Of a stretch of DNA of 62,673 nucleotides, positions 27,782 to 34,569 are shown piece by piece (position 1 is the stretch's first letter; each line of letters starts with the position of its first letter). The notes under the pieces were generated by a model. It had not been told where the DNA came from and made no database searches. It was given only the letters and a program-made list of their open reading frames with translations. Source of the stretch: Patescibacteria group bacterium (GTDB taxonomy: Bacteria > Patescibacteriota > Minisyncoccia > Phycocordibacterales > Phycocordibacteraceae); NCBI GenBank assembly GCA_018826905.1, contig JAHJYC010000004.1:1-62673 (forward strand), given 5' to 3'. Made by a program: the position numbers and the translations under genes.

Positions 27782-28264
27782 CTACTTCCCTTGCTTCAGA
27801 GCTTCAAGGTCTGCAAGAACGCTCTCAACGTCTCGTCTCAAACGCTCAAGGGCCTTTGCCTGAGAGATTCGTTTCTGAGGCTTTCCATCATCCTCTTCCT
27901 CCTCCTCTTCATTCATCTCCTCAAAATCCTCTTGAATCTCTTCAATGTCTTCGGAGATCTCTTCAAGGTCCTCCTGAATATCATCCATGTCCTCAGTAAG
28001 CTCATCAATGTCTTCTTCCACTTCACGAAGACTTTGTGTGTGTCGGTTCACCGTTATCTGAATGAAAATGGCTAGATAGATTGCTTCAAGAGAGACAAGT
28101 GTTGTGAGGACAAGAAGCATCAACTCCCAAGAAATAATTCCAACTGTTGAAAGCACAAAAAAGCCTAAGAAAGCTATTGTGTGAACAATGAGAGAAGCTG
28201 TTGAACCAATAGAAGAGACTATTCGCTCAATAGGAGTAGGTGGAAGTGGAGTATTGTCACGCAT
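27782..28264 (-). CDS. DUF1003-like membrane protein with an acidic coiled-coil tail
   Basis: 160 residues from ATG 28264 (MRDNTPLPPTP); starts at 28294 or 28339 are possible, but the last leaves too little room for a promoter. Two hydrophobic helices lie at about 18-42 and 47-66, followed by EAIYLAIFIQITVNRH, which resembles DUF1003-family membrane proteins. Residues about 75-130 are a strongly acidic heptad-like helix (EDIDELTEDMDDIQEDLEE). Function unknown. It lies 12 nt upstream of tRNA-Ala on the same strand. Confidence 0.6.
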   Translation of the reverse strand: MRDNTPLPPTPIERIVSSIGSTASLIVHTIAFLGFFVLSTVGIISWELMLLVLTTLVSLEAIYLAIFIQITVNRHTQSLREVEEDIDELTEDMDDIQEDLEEISEDIEEIQEDFEEMNEEEEEEDDGKPQKRISQAKALERLRRDVESVLADLEALKQGK

Positions 28265-28347
28265 CAATGAGACCGTACCACTGATTAGTGGCATATCCAA
28301 CCACACACTGTGCGCAACAGAGGGTTTCCTCAGAGGCATTTGCCCGC

Positions 28348-28353
28348 TACACT
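28348..28353 (+). promoter_or_regulatory. -10 box of mltG (leaderless)
   Basis: TACACT ends 8 nt before ATG 28362. Confidence 0.5.
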
Positions 28354-28361
28354 AACAAGTA

Positions 28362-29423
28362 ATGGGACAATCACCGCAGCGACAACTTATGCCGCATGCG
28401 TTTCCAGAGCGTAGGCAGCGCAAAAGAAACCGTCGTATACAACTGCACGCAGTAGTATCTTTTAGTATTGCACTCCTTGTTGGCATAGGTGCACTCCTTT
28501 CTCTTCCAACTGTTATTGCCGTGGACACGCGACTCGCACAAGCTGAGCCTGTGAAAGCTCCTTTCCCTGTGACGGTAGATCCTGTTAATGAGCTTATTGT
28601 AGAAGACCCTGAAGTAGAGGCACTTCTAGACAATACTCATGGCACTCTCGCTGCAGCGTCAGGCCTTGCAAGCTCTGCACTTGCTTGGCTGGCAAATCTT
28701 GTAGCGTCAGCTCCGCTCTACCAACAAGTTGCAGGAAGTGATCTCGCCTTCGTGGATATCAAGCCAGGATATAGAGAAGAGGAAGTTGCATATGCTTTTG
28801 GCAAACAACTTGGATGGAACGCAAAGGAACAAGCTGCGTTTCTAAGGCAAGTGAATGAAAACGCTCCTGTTATTGAAGAGGGACATTTTGTACCCGGCAC
28901 ATATGTTCTCAGTTCAGCAGCCAGCCCAACCTACGTTCAAGAACTCTTGAACGACCGCTTTGCTAAGGAGATCAAAGCACGTTACAGCGAGTCCAATCAT
29001 GAAGTACTTCCTATTGAGGATGTGCTTACCATAGCCTCCATGCTTGAACGAGAGACTCGTAACCCTGCTGAAATGCGCCTTATCTCTGGAATTATTTGGA
29101 ATCGTTTGTGGTCTGGAATGAATCTGCAAATAGACGCAACACTTCAGTATGCAAAAGCAACGAAAGCATCATCTGGATCGTGGTGGCCAAAGGTAGTGCC
29201 TGACGACAAGTACATTAAATCTTCTTACAACACATATAAGTACAAAGGACTTCCCCCAGGTCCTATCGCAAACCCATCAACTGCAGCCGTAGTAGCAGCT
29301 CTTAACCCAAAGAAGACTGACTGTATTTTTTACTTCCATGACCGAAAGGGAGAGATGCACTGCACACCCACCTACAAAGAGCATGTAGCCATGCTTAAGA
29401 AGTATTACGGAAGAGGAAAGTAA
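28362..29423 (+). CDS. mltG: Endolytic murein transglycosylase MltG (YceG family)
   Basis: Membrane-bound lytic transglycosylase that cuts nascent glycan strands. 353 residues. A very basic cytoplasmic N-terminus (RRQRKRNRR) is followed by one membrane helix at about residues 32-52. The catalytic domain carries IASMLERETRNPAEM with the catalytic glutamate, GIIWNRLWSGMNLQIDATLQYA, SSYNTYKYKGLPPGPIANP and FYFHDRKGEMHCTPTYKEH, all typical MltG motifs. Divergent from the DUF1003-like gene. The stop codon is 1 nt from the 3' end of the opposite-strand tRNA-Pro. Confidence 0.93.
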   Translation: MGQSPQRQLMPHAFPERRQRKRNRRIQLHAVVSFSIALLVGIGALLSLPTVIAVDTRLAQAEPVKAPFPVTVDPVNELIVEDPEVEALLDNTHGTLAAASGLASSALAWLANLVASAPLYQQVAGSDLAFVDIKPGYREEEVAYAFGKQLGWNAKEQAAFLRQVNENAPVIEEGHFVPGTYVLSSAASPTYVQELLNDRFAKEIKARYSESNHEVLPIEDVLTIASMLERETRNPAEMRLISGIIWNRLWSGMNLQIDATLQYAKATKASSGSWWPKVVPDDKYIKSSYNTYKYKGLPPGPIANPSTAAVVAALNPKKTDCIFYFHDRKGEMHCTPTYKEHVAMLKKYYGRGK

Positions 29424-29424
29424 G

Positions 29425-29495
29425 TCGGGCTGCCGGGAATTGAACCCGGTCTACATCCACCCCATGGATGCGTACTACCGGTATACTACAGCCCG
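29425..29495 (-). tRNA. tRNA-Pro (anticodon GGG), no encoded CCA
   Basis: The reverse strand gives acceptor CGGGCTG/CAGCCCG (7 perfect pairs, with the C1-G72 pair typical of bacterial tRNA-Pro). The D-stem is GTAT/GTAC, the anticodon stem CATCC/GGATG with loop ATGGGGT (anticodon GGG), and the T-arm CCGGGTTCAATTCCCGG. The discriminator is A, followed by CTTAC rather than CCA. It lies 26 nt after the tspO stop on the same strand. Confidence 0.93.
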
Positions 29496-29521
29496 CTTGT
29501 CGCACGAGTGTACGACCTGAT

Positions 29522-29992
29522 TTAGTTAAGAACAAGAAGCCCAATTGAGAGCGATGTTGCGTACAGGCACCATGCTAAATACGGGAGAAGTAAGTATGCA
29601 GCTATGTGTGAATGCTTCCAGAATAGACGTATGAGAATAAGAATAAGTACATCAAGAAGAACTATCACAAGCACAGCGAGCAACAATTCGTGCAATCCGA
29701 AGAACACGATACTCCACAATGTATTAACAACGAGATGTGCCACGAAGAACCAAAGCGTAAATACTTTTCGTACTCCTTTAGATCTAGAGACAAGATAGGC
29801 CGCAGTGCCCATAAGTACATACAGCGTTGTCCACACAGGACCAAATATCCAGTTTGGTGGTGTCCAGGACGGCTGCGTAAGTGTTGTGTACCAGGTTTCT
29901 ATACTCCCAGCCGTTGCAAATGAACCTATGAAGCCTGCTGAAAGGGAGAGCGCAATAAAGAAAACGAGAGAAAGGATGTTCCCTATACGCAT
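29522..29992 (-). CDS. tspO: TspO/MBR family membrane protein
   Basis: 156 residues with five hydrophobic helices. The family signature is clear: WYTTLTQPSWTPPNWIFGPVWTTLYVLMG (read in two halves around PPNW), and at the C-terminus LLPYLAWCLYATSLSIGLLVLN, matching the W..YA..LN pattern of TspO. These proteins bind porphyrins or other lipophilic ligands and affect stress responses. The ligand here is unknown. It begins 1 nt after a DUF2177-like gene, and tRNA-Pro follows. Confidence 0.93.
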   Translation of the reverse strand: MRIGNILSLVFFIALSLSAGFIGSFATAGSIETWYTTLTQPSWTPPNWIFGPVWTTLYVLMGTAAYLVSRSKGVRKVFTLWFFVAHLVVNTLWSIVFFGLHELLLAVLVIVLLDVLILILIRLFWKHSHIAAYLLLPYLAWCLYATSLSIGLLVLN

Positions 29993-29993
29993 A

Positions 29994-30398
29994 CTAATAG
30001 TTGAGGAATTTAACTGCAGTAAAGTATACAGCGAGTGAGGTTACTGTAGTGAAGACCATTCCCCAGATAAGGTCCACGATTGTTACTGTTATAGGCCACC
30101 CGGCGAGTGTTGCGAGGTTGCTAAGGTCATATGCGGCATATGCAGCAAGGCCAAGGAGTAGTGCGCTTATAACAAGCTTTGAAACTGAATGTGTTGCCAG
30201 TGCTGGAGAGATAACAAAATACGCAATAGCAACTGCGTAAATAACGTAGAACAAAAGAGCCGCTACCCAAAGGACGTCGGGACGCAACATACTGCCAAGT
30301 TGTGAGTTGTAGAATTTACTTGCCACTACACCAATCCACAGCAAGTCTATAACTAACATTACCGGGAAGGCGATGGCAGCGAGTATAAGTATTTGCAT
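29994..30398 (-). CDS. DUF2177-like integral membrane protein
   Basis: 134 residues from ATG 30398 (MQILILAAIAFPVMLVIDLLWIG). Four hydrophobic helices with DLLWIGVVASKFYNSQLG after the first and AYDLSNLATLAGWPITVTIVDLIWG near the end; these are the features I associate with DUF2177. Function unknown. It forms a compact operon with CYTH, Nudix and tspO: 10 nt after the Nudix stop and 1 nt before tspO. Confidence 0.75.
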   Translation of the reverse strand: MQILILAAIAFPVMLVIDLLWIGVVASKFYNSQLGSMLRPDVLWVAALLFYVIYAVAIAYFVISPALATHSVSKLVISALLLGLAAYAAYDLSNLATLAGWPITVTIVDLIWGMVFTTVTSLAVYFTAVKFLNY

Positions 30399-30408
30399 AG
30401 TCTTTAGG

Positions 30409-30987
30409 TTACCCGAATAAGGTTTTCTCAAGCACTGCTCGTTCCTCTCTATCATACCTTGCCTTTACGAGGTCCAAAACAATCTCCTTGTTCTGGAATG
30501 CGGGGTCCTCAGCCAAGTCTATAAGTTCGTCTAGCGAAATTGGACGAAGAATAATGCGCTCCCCCGGATCAAGTTGCGGCTCTGTTACCTTTGTGCAGTT
30601 TCTCGCAATGTATATATAAATTGCCCAATCAATTTTTGAAGAAGGTTGGATGGCTCTCCAGAGTGCTAGTTCTCCTGCTGTGTATCCTGTTTCTTCAAGT
30701 AACTCTCTTCGCGCAAGCTCTTCAGGATGCTCCCCTTCCTCTCCTTGTCCTCCTGGGAAAGTGAGAACAGGGAGCCTGCCTGGCTGTTCGTCCTCAGCCA
30801 AAAGCAGCATGCCGTCTTCAAGAACGGGAATAACAACGGCTGAATCGTTGCGGTGTAGCTTCTCAAAAGTTGTCTTGGAGCCGTCATACAACTCCTGTTG
30901 CCACTGGTACACATCAAACAAAACACCGGAGAAGACGCGTTCAGCGTCTTTAGGTAGTGGCTGTCTGCTTGGTGGGCGCTCGTCCAT
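30409..30987 (-). CDS. Nudix hydrolase, ADP-ribose pyrophosphatase-like
   Basis: 192 residues. The Nudix box reads GGQGEEGEHPEELARRELLEETGY at about residues 78-101 and contains the required G-x5-E-x7-REUxEE pattern. The N-terminal strand pattern (VFSGVLFDVYQWQQELYDG, then TFEKLHR) is that of the ADP-ribose pyrophosphatase branch. Hydrolyses a nucleoside diphosphate linked to another group; the substrate is not determined. It starts 2 nt after the CYTH gene. Confidence 0.88.
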   Translation of the reverse strand: MDERPPSRQPLPKDAERVFSGVLFDVYQWQQELYDGSKTTFEKLHRNDSAVVIPVLEDGMLLLAEDEQPGRLPVLTFPGGQGEEGEHPEELARRELLEETGYTAGELALWRAIQPSSKIDWAIYIYIARNCTKVTEPQLDPGERIILRPISLDELIDLAEDPAFQNKEIVLDLVKARYDREERAVLEKTLFG

Positions 30988-30989
30988 AT

Positions 30990-31604
30990 TTATAGTCCGT
31001 AGTTCTCTCTAAAAAAGTTAGGAGATGCTTCAGAGGCATTGAAAATACCGTTTGCTTCCTTATTCAGCTTTTGAATATACGCAAAGAAATCTTCCTTAGA
31101 GAAAACTGTTAGACCAAGCTCTTTGCACAATATATTCATCTCTTCTATAAGCTCATCTGCATCTTCTCCTTCATGAGCCATTTTCTCAGCTTCAAAATAG
31201 TAGCTGTGTCCAGGCACCTCCACTAACGCAAATTCTGTATCCTTATAGACATACACATGACTTTTGCGAATAGCTAATACTCCTTTCTCGTACCCTAATG
31301 CTGCAAAGATTTCAGTAAGTAAGTCAAAACTGCCGGGAGCTGTCTTCACAGATAACTCTTTGCGAGACTCTGATCCTCCCCACTCCCCAATCTTTACAAC
31401 TATTTCAGGTACTCCATTTGTGATCCTAAGGCGTATATCTTTTTTACGTTCCTCTATTCCTCCTGGAAGGAACGTTGAATAATCAATAAAAATCCTGTCC
31501 TTTTCTTCTGTTTTCTTTGCGTTCTCATCAAAGAAAGACTTGAGGTTTGTATATTCCTCAGTGGAAAGCAGTCCGCGAACTTCAACCTCTATATTTTTCT
31601 CCAT
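30990..31604 (-). CDS. CYTH-domain protein
   Basis: 204 residues. It begins with NIEVEVRG, a variant of the ExExK motif that starts CYTH (adenylyl cyclase/thiamine triphosphatase) tunnel folds, and continues with alternating charged strands: DIRLRITNG, EIVVKIGEW, KSHVYVYKD, ALVEVPGHSYYFEAE. CYTH enzymes act on triphosphate substrates; this one could be a triphosphatase. A consensus TATAAT ends 7 nt upstream of the ATG, making it the first gene of the CYTH-Nudix-DUF2177-tspO unit. Confidence 0.8.
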   Translation of the reverse strand: MEKNIEVEVRGLLSTEEYTNLKSFFDENAKKTEEKDRIFIDYSTFLPGGIEERKKDIRLRITNGVPEIVVKIGEWGGSESRKELSVKTAPGSFDLLTEIFAALGYEKGVLAIRKSHVYVYKDTEFALVEVPGHSYYFEAEKMAHEGEDADELIEEMNILCKELGLTVFSKEDFFAYIQKLNKEANGIFNASEASPNFFRENYGL

Positions 31605-31611
31605 TGAGATA

Positions 31612-31617
31612 ATTATA
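31612..31617 (-). promoter_or_regulatory. -10 box of the CYTH-Nudix-DUF2177-tspO unit (leaderless)
   Basis: Reverse-strand TATAAT ends 7 nt before ATG 31604, just beyond the terminator at 31629-31655. Confidence 0.6.
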
Positions 31618-31628
31618 ACTTAATACAG

Positions 31629-31655
31629 ACAAAAGACCCTTGTCGGGTCTTTTGT
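31629..31655 (-). terminator. Terminator after tRNA-Ala(UGC)
   Basis: ACAAAAGACCC and GGGTCTTTTGT form an 11-bp stem with a 5-nt loop. On the reverse strand the 3' arm ends in CTTTTGT. It lies 10 nt past the tRNA 3' end. Confidence 0.75.
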
Positions 31656-31664
31656 GAATCTAAG

Positions 31665-31737
31665 TGGACCGTACAGGATTCGAACCTGCGACCCTCTCAT
31701 TGCAAATGAGATGCTCTACCAACTGAGCTAACGGCCC
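31665..31737 (-). tRNA. tRNA-Ala (anticodon UGC), no encoded CCA
   Basis: The reverse strand gives acceptor GGGCCGT/ACGGTCC, D-arm AGCTCAGTTGGTAGAGC, anticodon stem TCTCA/TGAGA with loop TTTGCAA (anticodon TGC), T-arm GCAGGTTCGAATCCTGT, and discriminator A. CTTA follows in place of CCA. It lies 12 nt after the ddl stop, probably on the same transcript. Confidence 0.95.
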
Positions 31738-31749
31738 ATCCAGGAAACT

Positions 31750-32724
31750 TTACCGTCTCTTCCCGCGAAGAGCAAGTTCTACAAGATGGGATAGGAAATC
31801 CGGGAAAGAAACACCAATTGCCTGAAGGGATTTAGGGAGGAGTGACTCCTCCGTCATCCCAGGAAGTGTATTTGTCTCAATGAAATACACACCCTTAGGA
31901 GAGACCATGAAATCGCTTCTAGAATAGTGCCGCAACCCAAGAGCTTCGTGCATGGTACGTGCCAGAGAAACAAGCTCTTCCTGTACTGGCTTTGAAAAGC
32001 GTCCAGGAACAATCTCTCTCGTTCTGCCTGAATACTTTGCATCATATGAAAAGAAGTCAGAATTTGGGGGAACTATCTCAATGGCAGGAAGACCATATAA
32101 CTTCTCTCCACGAAGATCTTCAACCACACCTACAGTTGCCTCTGTACCCCGTATATACTCCTCTACAAGCACTCCTTGAGCGCCTGCAGAGAGGAGATCA
32201 ACTATAGCGGTATGTACGGGCTTAAAGCCTCCTACAATAGACACGCCGACTGAAGAGCCCCACCGCACTGGTTTAACAACAACTGGTTGATGGAAAGAGC
32301 GGGTAATCTCCTTTGCCATCTCCTCTGCATCAGACTCTTTCTCAATAAAACGATACTTAGGGGTCTTAATCCCATGCTCCTTCGCTTTCTCTTTGGTGAG
32401 AACCTTATGCATCGCGAGGTAGGACGCGAATGAATCTGATCCTGCATAGGGAACTCCATAGCGTTCTAGAAGCTTCTGAACTTCCCCGTCCTCCCCATAT
32501 TCTCCATGCAATCCTATAAGCACTGCGTCCAGCGAACGGAGCACCTTCTCTGGCGCTACACTTCGCCCCTTCTCGTGCCACACCCCTTCCTTATCTATGT
32601 AAATATCTCTTGTGCTGTACCTATCCTCTGAAAGATTAGACAGGATTGCATGCCCCGTCTTTAACGAGACCTCATGTTCTTGAGAAGGACCTCCTCGTAA
32701 CACTCCAACAACAGTGCCGCGCAT
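31750..32724 (-). CDS. ddl: D-alanine--D-alanine ligase
   Basis: ATP-grasp enzyme that joins two D-alanines for peptidoglycan. 324 residues, normal length. Visible motifs: GGPSQEHEVSLKTG at the N-terminus, LHGEYGEDGEVQKLLE, KPVRWGSSVGVSIV (ATP-binding loop), and ETNTLPGMTEESLLPKS at the end with the Mg-binding residues. Together with mltG and the M23 peptidase it shows that the cell makes and remodels peptidoglycan. TATACT ends 8 nt before the ATG. Confidence 0.95.
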   Translation of the reverse strand: MRGTVVGVLRGGPSQEHEVSLKTGHAILSNLSEDRYSTRDIYIDKEGVWHEKGRSVAPEKVLRSLDAVLIGLHGEYGEDGEVQKLLERYGVPYAGSDSFASYLAMHKVLTKEKAKEHGIKTPKYRFIEKESDAEEMAKEITRSFHQPVVVKPVRWGSSVGVSIVGGFKPVHTAIVDLLSAGAQGVLVEEYIRGTEATVGVVEDLRGEKLYGLPAIEIVPPNSDFFSYDAKYSGRTREIVPGRFSKPVQEELVSLARTMHEALGLRHYSRSDFMVSPKGVYFIETNTLPGMTEESLLPKSLQAIGVSFPDFLSHLVELALRGKRR

Positions 32725-32732
32725 ATAGGGAA

Positions 32733-32738
32733 AGTATA
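32733..32738 (-). promoter_or_regulatory. -10 box of ddl (leaderless)
   Basis: Reverse-strand TATACT ends 8 nt before ATG 32724. Confidence 0.55.
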
Positions 32739-32745
32739 GCAGGCA

Positions 32746-34002
32746 TTATCCTTGCCTTAGAGCTTTGCTTCGTGCACGACGGTGTCTAGACAAAGAGAAC
32801 CTGTGCGCTTCGCTGTTAGCAAGCACTGCATCTGCATCACTTATTCCTGCACGAAGCCCCCCAAGCACTTCCCGAGGTCGGTGTTTCTCATCTTTAACAA
32901 CAGCAACAACAGGAATACCGATTCCTACCTCCTTAAGTACTTCTTCTGCTGCTTTCTTGTGTGTCTTCCCTCCGTCAACAACAAAAGCTTTTGGGAGTGG
33001 CCACTCAGAATGACCTAGCCTGCGAGAGAGAAGTTCCTTCAGCGAAGCAATATCGTTATTCAAGGACTTCCCTCCACTACCTTTAATATTGAATGTTCTG
33101 TATTCCTTCTTAATTGGCATACTATTTTCAACAACCGTAAACACTCCAACAGCATTAGTTCCTGAAAGATGAGCTGTGTCATACGCTTCAATACGAGGAC
33201 CTGCCGTATCACCCCTGTCTTCCTTTATAAGTGACACATCTTGAACATGGTCTAGTGCAAACAGCTGTTTGCGTAGTATCGCCGCCTCTTCAAAACGTTC
33301 CTCTTTTGCAAACTTGTTCATTTCCTTTGTAAGAGTGGTACGAAGTGTCTTAACTCTTCCTGAAAGAAAGAGGGACACGTTTCTAATGGACCGCATGTAC
33401 GATGAGGCATCCATATTTTTGGGATAGTGCCCAATCTGCCTATTAAATTCTAGCTTTGCTCGCGCATGCTTGCTCCCTTCTCCAACTGGTCGTGGAGTGT
33501 CAAAGAAAGGAAAGATCTTACGTATAAGTCTGAGTGCAACACGAAGCTGATAGCCTGAGGGAAAGGGCCCGTGTATCGCCTTAAATGTAAGATCGCTCAA
33601 CAGGGCCTTTGAGCGCTTGAAATCTATCTCCGCACCGCGTATAGCAAGCACACGAGGAATCTCTTCGTCTGTTATAACCGCATACAAAAACGTCTTGTCA
33701 TCCTTGCCCATAGCATTTGCAGGAGGCAAATACTCACGTATGAGCGCAGCCTCACGAACAAGTGCTTCAAGCACTGTTGGCGTTGTCTCGTATTGAATAC
33801 CATCTGATATCGTCACCATGTCTACAATGCGAGGTCCTCTCGTAGCCATAAGTTCGCTATCAAAATAAGAGCGCACGCGATCCCGAAGACTCGTTGCTTT
33901 TCCTATATACAGAATCTTCTTAGAGCGTCCTTTGCCCTGCGTAAACAAATACACTCCCGGGCAATCAGGGAGATCAAATGTAGCGAGGGCTGTCTTATCC
34001 AT
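32746..34002 (-). CDS. uvrC: Excinuclease ABC subunit C, short form without the cysteine cluster or HhH domain
   Basis: 418 residues, against about 610 in E. coli. An N-terminal GIY-YIG nuclease domain (GVYLFTQG and ILYIGKATSLRDRVRSYF, residues 15-50) makes the 3' incision. A UVR motif (KEERFEEAAILRKQL, about residue 240) binds UvrB. The RNase-H-like second nuclease domain includes IEAYDTAHLSGTNAVGVFTV and FVVDGGKTH. The tandem helix-hairpin-helix C-terminus is missing. The four cysteines that normally sit near residues 150-180 are absent (the region reads EFNRQIGHYPKN). Works with uvrA and uvrB in this window. Confidence 0.92.
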   Translation of the reverse strand: MDKTALATFDLPDCPGVYLFTQGKGRSKKILYIGKATSLRDRVRSYFDSELMATRGPRIVDMVTISDGIQYETTPTVLEALVREAALIREYLPPANAMGKDDKTFLYAVITDEEIPRVLAIRGAEIDFKRSKALLSDLTFKAIHGPFPSGYQLRVALRLIRKIFPFFDTPRPVGEGSKHARAKLEFNRQIGHYPKNMDASSYMRSIRNVSLFLSGRVKTLRTTLTKEMNKFAKEERFEEAAILRKQLFALDHVQDVSLIKEDRGDTAGPRIEAYDTAHLSGTNAVGVFTVVENSMPIKKEYRTFNIKGSGGKSLNNDIASLKELLSRRLGHSEWPLPKAFVVDGGKTHKKAAEEVLKEVGIGIPVVAVVKDEKHRPREVLGGLRAGISDADAVLANSEAHRFSLSRHRRARSKALRQG

Positions 34003-34009
34003 ATCCTCT

Positions 34010-34033
34010 ATCCTACGTCGGATAGAGCCTCAT
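34010..34033 (-). promoter_or_regulatory. Probable promoter and -10 box of uvrC (leaderless)
   Basis: Reverse-strand TAGGAT (34015-34010) ends 7 nt before ATG 34002. A TTTGCA-like -35 lies 17 nt upstream. An inverted repeat CTCTATCC/GGATAGAG (about 34006-34027) overlaps the region and could be an operator; this is speculative. Confidence 0.4.
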
Positions 34034-34035
34034 GC

Positions 34036-34066
34036 AAATAAAAAGGCTCGCCTTATGAGCGAGCCC
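34036..34066 (-). terminator. Terminator overlapping the end of the 34053 gene
   Basis: The reverse strand reads GGCTCGC (34065-34059), a 7-nt loop and GCGAGCC (34051-34045), then TTTTTATTT. The stop codon TAA of the gene (34055-34053) lies in the hairpin loop. Confidence 0.85.
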
Positions 34067-34508
34067 GGTGCCATCCACATGACACCAATTCACGGGGTGT
34101 CCCTCGTCCTCCTGCGCGCCTGAAAGCAGCAGAGGCAACGAGAGACTTTTCTGGCATACGGCACGCAAACAGTTTCCAATCTGCGCCAAGTTGGTTAGCC
34201 AGGTTGTAGAGGAGACGATCAAACGGAAGTCCGCCACGTTCGGTTACGAGTCGCCGGTACCCGCAAAGTGTCATCAGGTCGTCGCGGTCTTGTTTGACCA
34301 CGACTGCCTCAATCGCTTTCCGGAAGCAGGCGACACGATCCTTCAGGGGCAGATACACCGATTTCTTGCTGCCATCTGCCTGATCCTTACTTGTTCCAAG
34401 CAGGGGCGCACACAAGAGGTGGATATTTGGAATGCACGTCCTGCAAGTTCTCCAGTGCTCACATCCAGGCAAAGGATCGTCTGAACATCGTGTTTCTATG
34501 ATAGGCAT
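34053..34508 (-). CDS. Cysteine-rich protein of unknown function in a self-contained expression unit
   Basis: 151 residues with nine cysteines (8, 16, 22, 25, 33, 61, 82, 116, 144), including a CxxC at 22-25. No membrane helix and no recognised family. A metal-binding or DNA-associated role is possible but unproven. It has a strong GGGAGGG ribosome binding site just before ATG 34508 and a textbook terminator whose loop contains its stop codon. It sits alone between uvrA and uvrC. A TATACT at 34556-34561 could be its -10, but no -35 is visible. Codon use is noticeably richer in G and C than in its neighbours. Confidence 0.6.
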   Translation of the reverse strand: MPIIETRCSDDPLPGCEHWRTCRTCIPNIHLLCAPLLGTSKDQADGSKKSVYLPLKDRVACFRKAIEAVVVKQDRDDLMTLCGYRRLVTERGGLPFDRLLYNLANQLGADWKLFACRMPEKSLVASAAFRRAGGRGTPRELVSCGWHRARS

Positions 34509-34569
34509 TTCTCCCTCCCCAGGAAGTCAATGAGAACAGATCGTTCTAAAAGATAAGTATACAGGAAAA

